A stretch of DNA of 64,000 nucleotides, from assembly GCF_039533965.1 (NCBI RefSeq), contig NZ_BAAAUN010000001.1:620001-684000 (forward strand). The letters are read 5' to 3'. Position numbers and translations under genes: made by a program. Under the pieces are notes generated by a model. The model worked only from the letters and a program-made list of their open reading frames with translations, had not been told where the DNA came from and did not search any database. Positions 22,055 to 30,751 of the stretch are shown here, piece by piece (positions within the stretch are counted from its first letter, which is position 1; the number at the start of each line of letters is the position of its first letter). This stretch comes from Microbacterium luteolum (lineage in GTDB: Bacteria > Actinomycetota > Actinomycetes > Actinomycetales > Microbacteriaceae).

Positions 22055-23116
22055 ATGAAGATCCACAACCCCTTCCGCACCGCCCTGGTGGCGACGCTCG
22101 GCGTGGGGCTCGGCATCCTGCTGATCGGCAGCGTCGAGACGCTCTCGACCGTGCTCCTGTACCTCGGGACCGCCCTGTTCCTCAGCCTCGGGCTCGACCC
22201 GCTCGTGTCGTATCTCGAGCGTCGCCGGCTCCCCCGCTGGCTCGCGGTGCTCGTCACGATCCTCGCGGTGCTCGCGATCTTCGTCGGCATCGTGCTCATC
22301 ATCCTTCCGGTGCTGGTGAACCAGATCTCCCAGTTGATCGCGCAGATATCGGCGATCGTCCAGCGCGGAACGGCGATCGACGATCTCAAGGACTGGATGA
22401 AGGGCTCCTTCCCGAACCTCCGCGTCGACGACGTCTTCAGCTATGTCGAGGACTGGCTGAACACCAACCTCACCGAGATCGGCGGGTCGATCGGTCAGGG
22501 AGTCCTGGTCGCGAGCGGTGCGGTGCTCAGCGGCCTGTTCGGTGCGTTCATCGTGCTCATCCTCACGATCTACCTCACGGCCTCCACACCGTCTCTCAAG
22601 CGGGCCGTGTACCAGCTGGCCCCCGCCTCGAAGCGCGACCGCTTCATCGACCTGGCCGACCAGATCACCGACTCGGTCGGCTACTACGTCATGGGACAGG
22701 TCACACAGGGCGTCATCAACGGCGTGCTCAGCGCGGTGTACCTGTCGATCATCAAGGCGCCGTTCCCCGCCGTGCTCGCCGTGGTCGCGTTCTTCTTCTC
22801 GCTGATCCCCCTGGTCGGCACGCTGACGGGCTCGACGATCATCGTGCTGGCGTGCCTGATCCCCGGGCTGGGCTCCCCCGCCACGGCGATCGCCGCAGGC
22901 ATCTACTACCTGATCTACATGCAGATCGAGGCGTACATCATCTCGCCGCGCATCATGAGCCGTGCTGTCTCGGTACCCGGTGCCGTGGTCGTGGTCGCCG
23001 CCCTCGCAGGCGGCAGCCTGCTCGGTCTGCTCGGCGCCCTCATCGCCATCCCCGTCGCCGCGAGCATCCTGATCATCTACCGTCAGGTGGTCATCCCGCG
23101 GATGAACGAGCTCTGA
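22055..23116 (+). CDS. AI-2E family transporter (PerM/TqsA superfamily)
   Basis: A 353-residue polytopic membrane protein with hydrophobic pairs at both ends and a central soluble stretch (about 105-160), the usual layout of the AI-2E transporter superfamily. The conserved C-terminal half with LIPLVGTLTG and a GGSLLGLLGALIAIP motif near residues 320-335 is present. Family members export AI-2 or act as ion antiporters; the substrate cannot be told here. A GAGGAG Shine-Dalgarno precedes the ATG. It converges on the hydrolase gene. Confidence 0.9.
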   Translation: MKIHNPFRTALVATLGVGLGILLIGSVETLSTVLLYLGTALFLSLGLDPLVSYLERRRLPRWLAVLVTILAVLAIFVGIVLIILPVLVNQISQLIAQISAIVQRGTAIDDLKDWMKGSFPNLRVDDVFSYVEDWLNTNLTEIGGSIGQGVLVASGAVLSGLFGAFIVLILTIYLTASTPSLKRAVYQLAPASKRDRFIDLADQITDSVGYYVMGQVTQGVINGVLSAVYLSIIKAPFPAVLAVVAFFFSLIPLVGTLTGSTIIVLACLIPGLGSPATAIAAGIYYLIYMQIEAYIISPRIMSRAVSVPGAVVVVAALAGGSLLGLLGALIAIPVAASILIIYRQVVIPRMNEL

Positions 23117-23134
23117 CGCCCGCTCAGGCGGGCG
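23117..23134. terminator. Short hairpin shared by convergent genes
   Basis: CGCCCGC and GCGGGCG arms around a TCAG loop, directly after the permease stop and covering the hydrolase stop codon. No T-run follows, so this is a weak call. Confidence 0.35.
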
Positions 23135-23843
23135 GCCAGTGGGTCGCCAGCGGGAGCGCGGAGGCGTTGACCGCAGCCACGATCTCCGTGAGCACCCGCC
23201 GTGTCTGCGTCTCGCCGACCCAGAGGTGCTTGCCACCCTCCACCGCGATGAGCTGTGCGTGCGGGATCGCGGCGAAACGCTGTCGGGCTTCATCCGGGCG
23301 GAGATAGTCGTCCAGCTCGGGCACCAGAACGACGACGGGACGATCCGTGCTCGCCCAGGCCGCCACTTCCTCGTCCGTCGCCCGGTGCAACGGGGGCGAG
23401 AGCAGGATGATGCCTTCGATCTCGTGCTCTCGGCCGTACTTCAGAGCGAGCTCCGTGCCGAACGACCACCCCAGCAGCCAGGGACGAGGCAGTTCGCGTT
23501 CCCGAACGAAGTCCATAGCCGCCGCCACGTCGAACTGCTCGGCGGCGCCGCCGTCGAACGCTCCCTCGCTCGTTCCCCGCGCCGAAGTCGTGCCGCGGGT
23601 GTTGAACCGCAGCACGGCGAGATCGGCGAGGGCAGGAAGCCGGGCAGCGGCCTTGCGAATGATGTGGGAGTCCATGAACCCACCCGCCGTGGGCAGGGGA
23701 TGCAGGGTCACGAGGGTGGCGACGGGGGCGGCGTCCTCCGGCTGAGCGAGTTCGCCGACGAGTCTCAAGCCGTCGGCCGTCTGCAACTCGATCTCTTCAC
23801 GTCGTGCGGGGAGCTCGAGCGGCCCCCGGATCTCCATGTTCAC
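23124..23843 (-). CDS. Alpha/beta hydrolase
   Basis: A 239-residue serine hydrolase-like protein of the short dienelactone hydrolase/YfhR-like type. The nucleophile elbow is GWSFG, and HPLPTAGGFMDSHI carries the oxyanion-side segment. The late Asp in VPELDDYLRPDE and His in EGGKHLW complete a plausible triad. The GTG at 23843 overlaps the previous stop (GTGA), which fits coupled translation; an ATG two codons later is equally possible. It is the last gene of a set with the zinc-ribbon protein and the transglycosylase. The substrate is unknown. Confidence 0.85.
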   Translation of the reverse strand: MNMEIRGPLELPARREEIELQTADGLRLVGELAQPEDAAPVATLVTLHPLPTAGGFMDSHIIRKAAARLPALADLAVLRFNTRGTTSARGTSEGAFDGGAAEQFDVAAAMDFVRERELPRPWLLGWSFGTELALKYGREHEIEGIILLSPPLHRATDEEVAAWASTDRPVVVLVPELDDYLRPDEARQRFAAIPHAQLIAVEGGKHLWVGETQTRRVLTEIVAAVNASALPLATHWPPA

Positions 23844-24127
23844 GCGAGCCTCCAGCAGTGCGTATGCCAATGACGTCGTGCCGCGAGATCCGCGGCATCT
23901 CCCAGCACACCGTCGGCGCGCCAGGCCACCAGATGCGGTGTGCCCGGCTGGATGTCCTGCGCGCAGCCGGGACAGCGATAAGCCTTCTGCGCCTGCACGG
24001 CGGAGACGGGTTGGACCGTCCACTCGCTGCCACGACGGACTTCCGTGCGCTTCCACCCGGCGAGCAGGCGCTCGAGGGAATCCTCGGCGTCAGGGCGCGC
24101 CGGACGGCGTCGGTGGGAGCGTGGCAC
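23840..24127 (-). CDS. Small zinc-ribbon-like protein of unknown function
   Basis: A 95-residue protein from GTG 24127. It has a CPGCAQDI pair and a later HWHTHCW segment, a likely Cys/His zinc site. The rest is basic at the N-terminus (MPRSHRRRPARPD). Similar small actinobacterial proteins are often labelled ATP/GTP-binding without evidence; I see no P-loop here. It lies nine bases after the transglycosylase gene and its stop overlaps the hydrolase start. Confidence 0.72.
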   Translation of the reverse strand: MPRSHRRRPARPDAEDSLERLLAGWKRTEVRRGSEWTVQPVSAVQAQKAYRCPGCAQDIQPGTPHLVAWRADGVLGDAADLAARRHWHTHCWRLA

Positions 24128-24136
24128 GATGCCGGC

Positions 24137-24823
24137 TCACCACCAGTGGTTGTTCGTCCAGAACGCGTGCGCGCCGGCCCAGCTGCCATACCGACCGGTG
24201 GCGTAGCCGTTGGCCCAGCGCAGATTGTCGACGGGGTCGTAGCCGTTGCCCGGCACCTTGCTGCAGGGCAGCGCCTGCACGAGACCGCACGCCCCGGACG
24301 AGGAGTTCGTGGCGTTCGGGTTCCAGCCGCTCTCCTTGGACACGATGTAATCGACGTAGCCCCAGTCGCTCTCGGCGATGCCGGCGGCTGCCATCCACTC
24401 GGCCGGTGCGCCTCCGCCGGTGTAGAACAGAGGTCCGCTGCCCGAGGATTCGTCGCTCGAACCGGAGGCCGCCGCCGGAGCGGGAACCGGCACCGGCTTG
24501 GGCTTGACGTACACCTCGAAGGTGCCGCGCACGGCAGGCGTGATCGGCGCCCCCTCGACCGTGACAGTGAGGTTCTGCGTGTCGGCGAGGGCCACGGAGT
24601 ATGCCGAATCCGGCGACTCCTGCGGAGCCTGCTCAGCCAGTGCCACTCCCGTGGGAGCGACCAGCGCGCCCGCGAATGCCACGACGGCGAGAGCGCTGAA
24701 GACGCCGACGACGCCGCGTCGCCGCGACCACCGGCGAGTGCCCGTGCGTGCGGGATTCACCGTCGCTGCGGGCACCAGCGACGAGCCGTTTCGTTCGAGG
24801 GTCATGTCGTTTCGGGAGTTCAC
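24137..24823 (-). CDS. Secreted lytic-transglycosylase-like protein (SLT/Apf-type C-terminus)
   Basis: The 228-residue product has an Arg-rich N-terminus and a hydrophobic signal (GVVGVFSALAVVAFAGALVAP, about 37-57), ending AlaLeuAlaGlu, a likely export signal. A Pro/Ala/Ser linker follows. The C-terminal 80 residues form a small SLT-like lysozyme fold with the catalytic-type Glu in SKESGWNP, GACGLVQALP and a terminal NHWW. This resembles resuscitation- or aggregation-promoting-factor-type peptidoglycan hydrolases. The start used is GTG 24823; TAGACT lies ten bases upstream (24839-24834), so the leader would be only a few bases. An internal ATG at 24805 is an alternative. Confidence 0.85.
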   Translation of the reverse strand: MNSRNDMTLERNGSSLVPAATVNPARTGTRRWSRRRGVVGVFSALAVVAFAGALVAPTGVALAEQAPQESPDSAYSVALADTQNLTVTVEGAPITPAVRGTFEVYVKPKPVPVPAPAAASGSSDESSGSGPLFYTGGGAPAEWMAAAGIAESDWGYVDYIVSKESGWNPNATNSSSGACGLVQALPCSKVPGNGYDPVDNLRWANGYATGRYGSWAGAHAFWTNNHWW

Positions 24824-24871
24824 GATGGATGACAGTCTACGCAGACCTGGCTGAGACGGCCATCAGGAACG

Positions 24872-25453
24872 TCACCGAACGGCGAGGATGACGTCGATCG
24901 CCGCGTCGAGGAGCGCGTCGACCTGCTCCTCGCGGTAGCCACCGCGCTGCATCCGGAACGCGGCCGACCGCAGCTGCTCGGCAGTCAGACCCTCACCGTC
25001 GCGCAGGTATCGCACGATCCGCGTGGTCACGTGATCGACCTCGTCGATCCGGTATCCGAAGGTGAGGACACCGGTGCGGGCGAAGCGGTGACGACGCGGG
25101 CGAGCGAGATGATCCAGGATGAGCTGCGCATCTTCGCGGGCCTGCTCCACCCACGCGCCGGCTCCGCGCGAGCGCACGACCTGCTCGCGCTCACGTGCGG
25201 CGAAAGCGTCCTCGACACGCCCCAGCGCGGCGTCCACGTCGGCGACGACGTAGCCGCCCTTCACGAGGGGGAACGAGGCGGTGCGCACGTCGACGGCACC
25301 CATCTCGTCTCGACCCGTCTCGAACGCTCGCCGAGCCGATGCGAGGAAGGTGTCGACGGCCGTGCGGTGATAGCCCCGCGTGCGGCCCGTGGTCAGAGCG
25401 AACGCCGGTGGCGCCTGCGGCGCCGTCTGCTCGTCGATCCGGTCTTCATTCAT
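24872..25453 (-). CDS. DivIVA domain-containing protein
   Basis: A 193-residue soluble protein with two DivIVA-type short repeats: GYHRTAVDTFLASARRAFE and RGGYREEQVDALLDAAIDVI, each of the form found in actinobacterial DivIVA-domain proteins. It lacks the long coiled coil of Wag31, so it is probably an accessory protein. The ATG at 25453 overlaps the cdsA stop by one base (TGATG). The longer upstream frame is antiparallel noise over cdsA. Confidence 0.82.
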   Translation of the reverse strand: MNEDRIDEQTAPQAPPAFALTTGRTRGYHRTAVDTFLASARRAFETGRDEMGAVDVRTASFPLVKGGYVVADVDAALGRVEDAFAAREREQVVRSRGAGAWVEQAREDAQLILDHLARPRRHRFARTGVLTFGYRIDEVDHVTTRIVRYLRDGEGLTAEQLRSAAFRMQRGGYREEQVDALLDAAIDVILAVR

Positions 25454-26595
25454 CAGAGAACCACCCAGGGAGAGAGGAGGAAGTACAGGCCCAGTGCGGG
25501 GATGGTCGACGGCAGGATGCTGTCCAGCCGGTCGAGCAGGCCGCCGTGCCCAGGAAGCCAGGAGCTCATGTCCTTGATGCCGAGGTCCCGCTTGAGCATG
25601 GATTCGCCGAGGTCGCCGAGCGTCGCCGTGAGCAGGATCGATGCTCCGAAGATCAGGCCGGCCCACCACGGGAGATCGAGGAGGAAGATCGCGAGCAGCA
25701 CGCCGGCGGCGAGAGAGGCGAGGACAGCGCCTCCGAAGCCCTCCCACGTCTTCTTCGGACTGATCTTGGGCGCCATCGGGTGGCGACCGAACGCCAGCCC
25801 CGCGGCGTACGCGCCGGTGTCGGCGGCGACCGCGATGGCGATGAAGCTGAGGACCCACCACTGGCCGCCCTCCTGCACGAGCAGGATGAGCGCGACACCC
25901 GCGAGGAACGGCACGTAGATCTGCACGAAGCCGCTGATCACGGCATCCGCCAGCACCTCGCCGTAGGTGCGGCCATCCTTCACGACCATCTGGCCGACGA
26001 GCCGCCACACGATCACGAACGCGACCGCGACGAACACCATCACCCAGCACAGCCAGGGCTCGGCGAAGTACGCCGAGAGCACGAGGAGGGTGGCCGCGAT
26101 CAGCTGCGGGACCACGTCGACGCGACGGCCTGAGGCGCGCAGCGCACGCGAGAGCTCGTACACGCCCAGGAGCGCCGCAGCGAGGGCGAAGGGGACGAAG
26201 AGCGCCTTGATGAACAGCAGCGAGCCCAGCAGGGCGGCACCGAACGCGAGTCCGATGAGAGTCGCCAGGATCAGGTCCCGGCCGGTGCGCTCCTTGATGC
26301 GCTCGTTCGCCTGGTCGATCTGATCCCGCGCGTGGGAGACGTGGCTGTTGAGCTCATCTCTCCGCACGCGCCACTGCTCCCGGATCGCGTTGTGATCCGC
26401 GGTGTCCAGGGGCCCGGCGCCTGCGAGCGCCGCCTCGACGGGCGGCAGCGGTGGACGCGGGGGGATCGTCGCGGCGTCGAAGGACGGGAACGCTTCGTCG
26501 GCGAGCGGGACGCCGTCGTCTGGCGTCCCGGCATCGTCTGCTGCACGGTGCGTCGGCGATCGTCCCTCCTCGCCGTGTCGCGTGTCGTCGGACAT
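25453..26595 (-). CDS. cdsA: Phosphatidate cytidylyltransferase CdsA
   Basis: Makes CDP-diacylglycerol from phosphatidate and CTP at the membrane. The 380-residue product has a hydrophilic N-terminal extension of about 100 residues (Asp/Pro-rich, then a charged helix), then seven or more membrane segments. The CDS signature is complete: SPKKTWEGFGG and LGDLGESMLKRDLGIKDM...HGGLLDRLDS. It lies five bases after frr. The extension is common in actinobacteria. Confidence 0.95.
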   Translation of the reverse strand: MSDDTRHGEEGRSPTHRAADDAGTPDDGVPLADEAFPSFDAATIPPRPPLPPVEAALAGAGPLDTADHNAIREQWRVRRDELNSHVSHARDQIDQANERIKERTGRDLILATLIGLAFGAALLGSLLFIKALFVPFALAAALLGVYELSRALRASGRRVDVVPQLIAATLLVLSAYFAEPWLCWVMVFVAVAFVIVWRLVGQMVVKDGRTYGEVLADAVISGFVQIYVPFLAGVALILLVQEGGQWWVLSFIAIAVAADTGAYAAGLAFGRHPMAPKISPKKTWEGFGGAVLASLAAGVLLAIFLLDLPWWAGLIFGASILLTATLGDLGESMLKRDLGIKDMSSWLPGHGGLLDRLDSILPSTIPALGLYFLLSPWVVL

Positions 26596-26600
26596 CCGGA

Positions 26601-27155
26601 CTACACCTCGAGGAGTTCGGCCTCTTTGCGCTTGAGAGCGTCGTCGATGAGGTCGACGTGCTGACGAGTCAGAGCGTCGAGCTCCTTCTCGCCCCGCGCG
26701 AGTTCGTCCTCGCCGATCTCGCTCTTCAGCGCGTCGAGCTCGTCCTTCGCCTTGCGGCGGATGCCGCGGACGTGGACCTTGGCGTCCTCGCCCTTGGACT
26801 TGACGAGCTTGACGTACTCCTTGCGCCGCTCGGCGGTGAGCTCGGGCATCGTCACCCGGACCAGGTTGCCGTCGTTGGTCGGGTTCGCACCCAGGTTCGG
26901 CATGTCGCGCACGGCCTGTTCGATCGCCTTGAGCGCCGACTTGTCGTACGGGGTGATGATGAGGGTGCGCGCCTCCTGGTTGGCCAGCGATGCGAGCTGA
27001 GCCAGCGGAGTCGGCGTCCCGTAGTAATCCACGAGCAGCTTCTGGAACAGCTGCGGGTTCGCGCGGCCGGTGCGCACCGTGGAGAAGTCCTCCTTGGCAG
27101 CCTCGACCGCCCGCGACATACGGGAGGTGGTTTCAGCGAGGACATCCGCGATCAC
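26601..27155 (-). CDS. frr: Ribosome recycling factor
   Basis: Splits post-termination ribosomes together with EF-G. The 184-residue product has exact family length, with the conserved VRTGRANP near the N-terminus, the domain [11 protein letters not shown] segment and the C-terminal [14 protein letters not shown] helix. Start is GTG 27155 with an AGGAG Shine-Dalgarno five bases upstream. Transcribed with pyrH and cdsA. Confidence 0.97.
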   Translation of the reverse strand: MIADVLAETTSRMSRAVEAAKEDFSTVRTGRANPQLFQKLLVDYYGTPTPLAQLASLANQEARTLIITPYDKSALKAIEQAVRDMPNLGANPTNDGNLVRVTMPELTAERRKEYVKLVKSKGEDAKVHVRGIRRKAKDELDALKSEIGEDELARGEKELDALTRQHVDLIDDALKRKEAELLEV

Positions 27156-27223
27156 GGTGACTCCTATCGTCGGGGTGTTCTGGAAATTCTATCGGGCGAA
27201 GACCTCTCCACCCGCTCAGGCAC

Positions 27224-27940
27224 TCAGGCGGTGACGAGTGTGCCGATGGGCTCGCCCAGCAGCGCCCTCGTGACGTTGCCCGCGGGCTCCATGCCGAAGA
27301 CGCGCATGTCCATGCTGTTGTCCATGCACAGGCTGAACGCCGTCGAGTCGACGACCTTGAGGCCGCGCTGCAGCGCGTCGCGGTACGTGACCCGCTCGAT
27401 GCGCTCCGCATCGGCGTGCTTGTTGGGGTCGGCTGTGTAGATGGCGTCGACGCCGTTCTTGGCGACGAGCACCTCCTGCGCGCCGATCTCCAGCGCCCGT
27501 TGGGCGGCGACGGTGTCCGTGGAGAAGTACGGAAGGCCGGCACCGGCGCCGAAGATCACGACGCGCCCCTTCTCGAGGTGGCGTTCTGCGCGGCGCGGGA
27601 TGTAGGGCTCTGCCACCTGCGTCATCGAGATGGCGGACTGCACGCGTGTGGCGGCGCCGGCCTGCTCGAGGAAGTCCTGGAGGGCGAGCGCGTTCATGAC
27701 GGTGCCCAGCATGCCCATGTAGTCGGCGCGGCCGCGGTCCATGCCGCGCTGGCTCAGCTCGGCGCCGCGGAAGAAGTTGCCTCCTCCGACGACGATGGCG
27801 ACCTCGACGCGATCGACGGCAGCGGCGATGTCGCGCGCGATCTGCGAGACCACATCGGGGCTGACGCCCAGCTGACCGGCCCCGAAAGCCTCGCCGGAGA
27901 GCTTGAGAAGGACGCGGCGGCGTCCAGTGCGTTCAGTCAT
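27224..27940 (-). CDS. pyrH: UMP kinase PyrH
   Basis: Phosphorylates UMP to UDP; a hexameric amino-acid-kinase-fold enzyme. The 238-residue product has [10 protein letters not shown] at the N-terminus, [31 protein letters not shown] and [21 protein letters not shown], all canonical. Leader and SD (GAGAGGA at 27956-27950) precede the ATG. It has a likely own promoter downstream of the tsf terminator. Confidence 0.97.
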   Translation of the reverse strand: MTERTGRRRVLLKLSGEAFGAGQLGVSPDVVSQIARDIAAAVDRVEVAIVVGGGNFFRGAELSQRGMDRGRADYMGMLGTVMNALALQDFLEQAGAATRVQSAISMTQVAEPYIPRRAERHLEKGRVVIFGAGAGLPYFSTDTVAAQRALEIGAQEVLVAKNGVDAIYTADPNKHADAERIERVTYRDALQRGLKVVDSTAFSLCMDNSMDMRVFGMEPAGNVTRALLGEPIGTLVTA

Positions 27941-27966
27941 GTGGGGGTGTCCTCTCGTCCCGATTC

Positions 27967-27972
27967 AAGATA
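27967..27972 (-). promoter_or_regulatory. -10 hexamer for pyrH-frr
   Basis: TATCTT on the minus strand, about 25 bases before the pyrH ATG, next to the tsf terminator hairpins. Confidence 0.4.
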
Positions 27973-28025
27973 GTGCCTCGTGGGCACGAAGAAGGGGTCC
28001 GGATCGCGATGATCCGAACCCCTTC
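27973..28025 (-). terminator. Terminator after tsf (two tandem hairpins)
   Basis: A 15-bp stem (27991-28005 with 28011-28025, one wobble pair, five-base loop) lies eight bases after the tsf stop. A second hairpin, GTGCC-loop-GGCAC at 27973-27987, follows it. Confidence 0.75.
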
Positions 28026-28032
28026 GACAGTG

Positions 28033-28860
28033 TTACGCGCCGACCTTGAAGCGCGCGAAGTCCGTCACGGTGATACCGGCGTCCTTCGCGACCTGGGCGA
28101 CGGAGAGCTTGTTGTCCTTCGCGTAGTCCTGCTCGAGCAGGGCGACCTGCTTGATGAACGCGGACACGCGGCCCTCGACGATCTTGGGCAGCGCCGCTTC
28201 CGGCTTGCCCTCGTTGCGGGAGATCTCGGTGACGATCTCGCGCTCCTTCTCGACCGCGTCTGCCGGCACGTCCTCGCGAGCGAGGTACGACGGGTTGGCG
28301 AACGAGATGTGCTGGGCGATGCTGCGCGCGGTCTCCGCGTCGTCACCCGTGTAGGCGACGACGACGCCGATCTGCGGCGGCAGGTCCTTGCTGGTGCGGT
28401 GCAGGTAGACCTCGACCTTGTCGCCCGAGATCGTGCGCACGCGGCGCAGCTCGACCTTCTCGCCGATGATCGCCGCCTCTTCCGAGATCAGCTGCTCGAC
28501 GGTCTGCGAACCGGCGGCGGCCGCGAGGCCGGCCTCGACCGAATCGGCCTTGACCGCTGCGACAGCGTCGGCGACCTTCTCGGCGAGCGTGATGAAGCGC
28601 TCGTTCTTGGCGACGAAGTCGGTCTCGCAGGCGAGCTCGATGAGCGTCACGGCGCCGTCCTGCTCACGAGCGACGATCAGTCCCTCGCTGGTGGAACGGT
28701 CAGCGCGCTTCGCGTTGCCCTTGGCACCCTTCAGACGCAGGATCTCGGTGGCCTTCTCGACGTCTCCGTCAGCCTCCTCGAGCGCCTTCTTGGTGTCGAC
28801 CATTCCCGTGCCGAGCTGCTCCCGCAGCGCCTTGAGGTCCGCGATGGTGAAGTTGGCCAT
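28033..28860 (-). CDS. tsf: Elongation factor Ts
   Basis: Nucleotide exchange factor for EF-Tu. The 275-residue product has the N-terminal UBA-like domain (ADLKALREQLGTGMVDTKKAL), the KGNAKRADR-type sequence and the TDFVAKN motif that contacts EF-Tu. Standard length for actinobacteria. It follows rpsB by 46 bases and is followed by a strong hairpin. Confidence 0.98.
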   Translation of the reverse strand: MANFTIADLKALREQLGTGMVDTKKALEEADGDVEKATEILRLKGAKGNAKRADRSTSEGLIVAREQDGAVTLIELACETDFVAKNERFITLAEKVADAVAAVKADSVEAGLAAAAGSQTVEQLISEEAAIIGEKVELRRVRTISGDKVEVYLHRTSKDLPPQIGVVVAYTGDDAETARSIAQHISFANPSYLAREDVPADAVEKEREIVTEISRNEGKPEAALPKIVEGRVSAFIKQVALLEQDYAKDNKLSVAQVAKDAGITVTDFARFKVGA

Positions 28861-28906
28861 GTGTGGTGGCTCCTTGCTTCGTTATGTATGTGTGTGTACG
28901 AGGGGA

Positions 28907-29863
28907 TTACTTGGCGTCTGCAGCCTCGGCGGCGGCGACCTCAGCGGTCTCCTCACCGGAAGCGGCGGCGATCGCCTCGTCGTGCGCCTCGGCACCGGCC
29001 TCGTCGGCAGCGGTCTCGTCGGCGGCAGGCGTCTCGACGACGGCAGCCTCATCGGCGGCCGGCTCGACCTCAGCCGCGTCAGCGGACTCCTCGACGACGG
29101 GAGCGTCGGCGGGGGTCTCGAGAAGTTCCTTCTCCCACTCGGCCAGCGGCTCAGCGTCGCCCGACTCGGGGTTGTGCTTCTGCTGCAGGCCCTCGGCAGC
29201 GGCGTCGGCGATGATGCGCGTCAGCAGCGAGACCGAGCGGATCGCGTCGTCGTTGCCGGGGATCGGGTACTGGAAGTCGTCCGGGTCGGCGTTCGTGTCG
29301 AGGATGCCGATCACCGGGATGCCGAGCTTCTTGGCCTCGTCGATGGCGAGGTGCTCGCGCTTGGCGTCGACGACCCAGATGGCCGAAGGCGTCTTCGTGA
29401 GGTTGCGGATACCACCGAGCGACTTGTGCAGCTTGTCGAGCTCGCGCTTCTTGAGAAGCAGCTCCTTCTTCGTGAAGCCGCTGTTCGCGGGGACCTCGTA
29501 GTCGAGCTCCTCGAGCTCCTTCATGCGGGCGAGACGCTTGGAGATCGTCTGGAAGTTGGTGAGGAGTCCACCGAGCCAGCGCTGGTTCACGAAGGGCTGG
29601 CCGACGCGCGTGGCCTGCTCGGCGAGGATCTCCTGCGCCTGCTTCTTGGTGCCGACGAAGAGGATCGTGCCACCGTGGGCGACGGTCTCCTTGACGAAGT
29701 CGTAGGCCTTGTCGATGTAGCCGAGCGACTGCTGCAGGTCGATGATGTGGATGCCGCTGCGCTCGGTGAGGATGAAGCGCTTCACCTTCGGGTTCCACCG
29801 ACGGGTCTGGTGTCCGAAGTGCACGCCGCTGTCGAGCAGCTGGCGGATGGTGACCACAGCCAT
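28907..29863 (-). CDS. rpsB: 30S ribosomal protein S2
   Basis: Binds the 30S head-body junction. The 318-residue product has the core S2 sequence at 1-260, including [18 protein letters not shown] and [11 protein letters not shown] tail of about 55 residues of Ala, Glu and Asp follows, low in complexity. The ATG at 29863 has AGGAGA eight bases upstream; longer frames upstream lack ribosomal-protein sequence. First gene of rpsB-tsf. Confidence 0.97.
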   Translation of the reverse strand: MAVVTIRQLLDSGVHFGHQTRRWNPKVKRFILTERSGIHIIDLQQSLGYIDKAYDFVKETVAHGGTILFVGTKKQAQEILAEQATRVGQPFVNQRWLGGLLTNFQTISKRLARMKELEELDYEVPANSGFTKKELLLKKRELDKLHKSLGGIRNLTKTPSAIWVVDAKREHLAIDEAKKLGIPVIGILDTNADPDDFQYPIPGNDDAIRSVSLLTRIIADAAAEGLQQKHNPESGDAEPLAEWEKELLETPADAPVVEESADAAEVEPAADEAAVVETPAADETAADEAGAEAHDEAIAAASGEETAEVAAAEAADAK

Positions 29864-30185
29864 GGTCGTCTCCTGGTTCTGGCGCGATTCTGCGCCGTTG
29901 AGGTTGTCTGCCGATCTTCTGATCGGACTTCCTGGTGCCCGGCGCACTCCCGCCCGCTCGTGGAGCAGGACCTGTGGGAGCGGATGCCACGACCTCAGTC
30001 TTTGCAGACGCCGGTCGCTCTGGGCACGCGTAGTCACCCCGATATCGAGGTGCTCCTCCAGCATACAGGATGCCGCGGCCCGACTGGCCCTGCACTCCAC
30101 CGCGATCGGAGCCGGTTCTCCCCCGCATCCGTCACTCAGGCCCAGGTCGCGACGCGGCCTCGGCCCGGCCGAGCAGGATGCCGTC
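29864..30185. other. Gene-free region between rpsB and the LytM-like gene (322 bases)
   Basis: Holds the rpsB leader on the minus strand and the promoter of the LytM-like gene on the plus strand. Visible items are CAGAAT (29892-29887, minus), a possible -10 for rpsB; two small inverted repeats in the leader (GGCGC/GCGCC at 29881-29896 and CCGATC/GATCGG at 29911-29926); TATGCT (30065-30060, minus), another possible -10; and CAGGAT (30174-30179, plus). No small gene was convincing. Confidence 0.5.
30174..30179 (+). promoter_or_regulatory. Leaderless -10 hexamer for the LytM-like gene
   Basis: CAGGAT, six bases before ATG 30186. Confidence 0.45.
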
Positions 30186-30707
30186 ATGCGTGCCTCCTCA
30201 CGACCTGTGTCCGCGATCGTCCTGATCGTCATCTCGCTCCTGTTCATGCCCGAGCGCGGCGCCGCCGTTCCTTCCTCCGTTTCCGAGGACGCGCAGTGGC
30301 TGTGGCCGGTCGACGGCGCCCGTCAGGTGGTGCAGCCGTATCGAGCGCCCGCCCATGCGTACGGCGCCGGTCACCGCGGCGTCGACCTCGCTGCTCCCGT
30401 CGGAGCGATGGTGCGGGCTCCTGCCGCCGGGGTCGTCGCGTTCCAGGGCACCGTCGTCGACCGGCCGCTGCTCACGATCGAGCACGAAGGCGGCCTGGTG
30501 TCGACGTTCGAGCCGCTGCAGTCGTCGCTGCGTCCGGGCGACCCGGTCTCGGTCGGCGACGAAATAGGGGTCGTCGCCGTCGGCGGTCACGCGGCACCGG
30601 GAACGCTTCATCTCGGCGTGCGACTCGACGGCGCCTACATCAACCCCCTGATCCTGTTCGGCGATGTCCCGCGCGCCGTTCTGCTGCCGTGCTGCGACCC
30701 GCTCTGA
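30186..30707 (+). CDS. M23 (LytM-like) peptidase-family protein, catalytic histidines apparently missing
   Basis: A 173-residue secreted protein: signal peptide at about 1-27 ([12 protein letters not shown], then GAA), then an M23 domain. The zinc ligands can be seen as His63 and Asp67 in [10 protein letters not shown] and His142 in TLHLGV. The usual YxHL histidine is replaced (STFEPL) and the first His of HxH is replaced by Thr140. It may bind zinc without cutting peptidoglycan. The position between rpsB and xerC is shared with the M23-like gene of other actinobacteria. Start ATG 30186 fits both the signal peptide and the upstream hexamer. Confidence 0.88.
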   Translation: MRASSRPVSAIVLIVISLLFMPERGAAVPSSVSEDAQWLWPVDGARQVVQPYRAPAHAYGAGHRGVDLAAPVGAMVRAPAAGVVAFQGTVVDRPLLTIEHEGGLVSTFEPLQSSLRPGDPVSVGDEIGVVAVGGHAAPGTLHLGVRLDGAYINPLILFGDVPRAVLLPCCDPL

Positions 30708-30751
30708 CGCCGGCGGCCGACCGTGGGCACCGTGGGCGCGCCTGAGCGCCG

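Noticed and set aside
22004..23293. 429-codon minus-strand frame opposite the AI-2E permease gene
   Set aside because: Translation is a run of Asp, Glu, Arg and His typical of antisense to a membrane protein.
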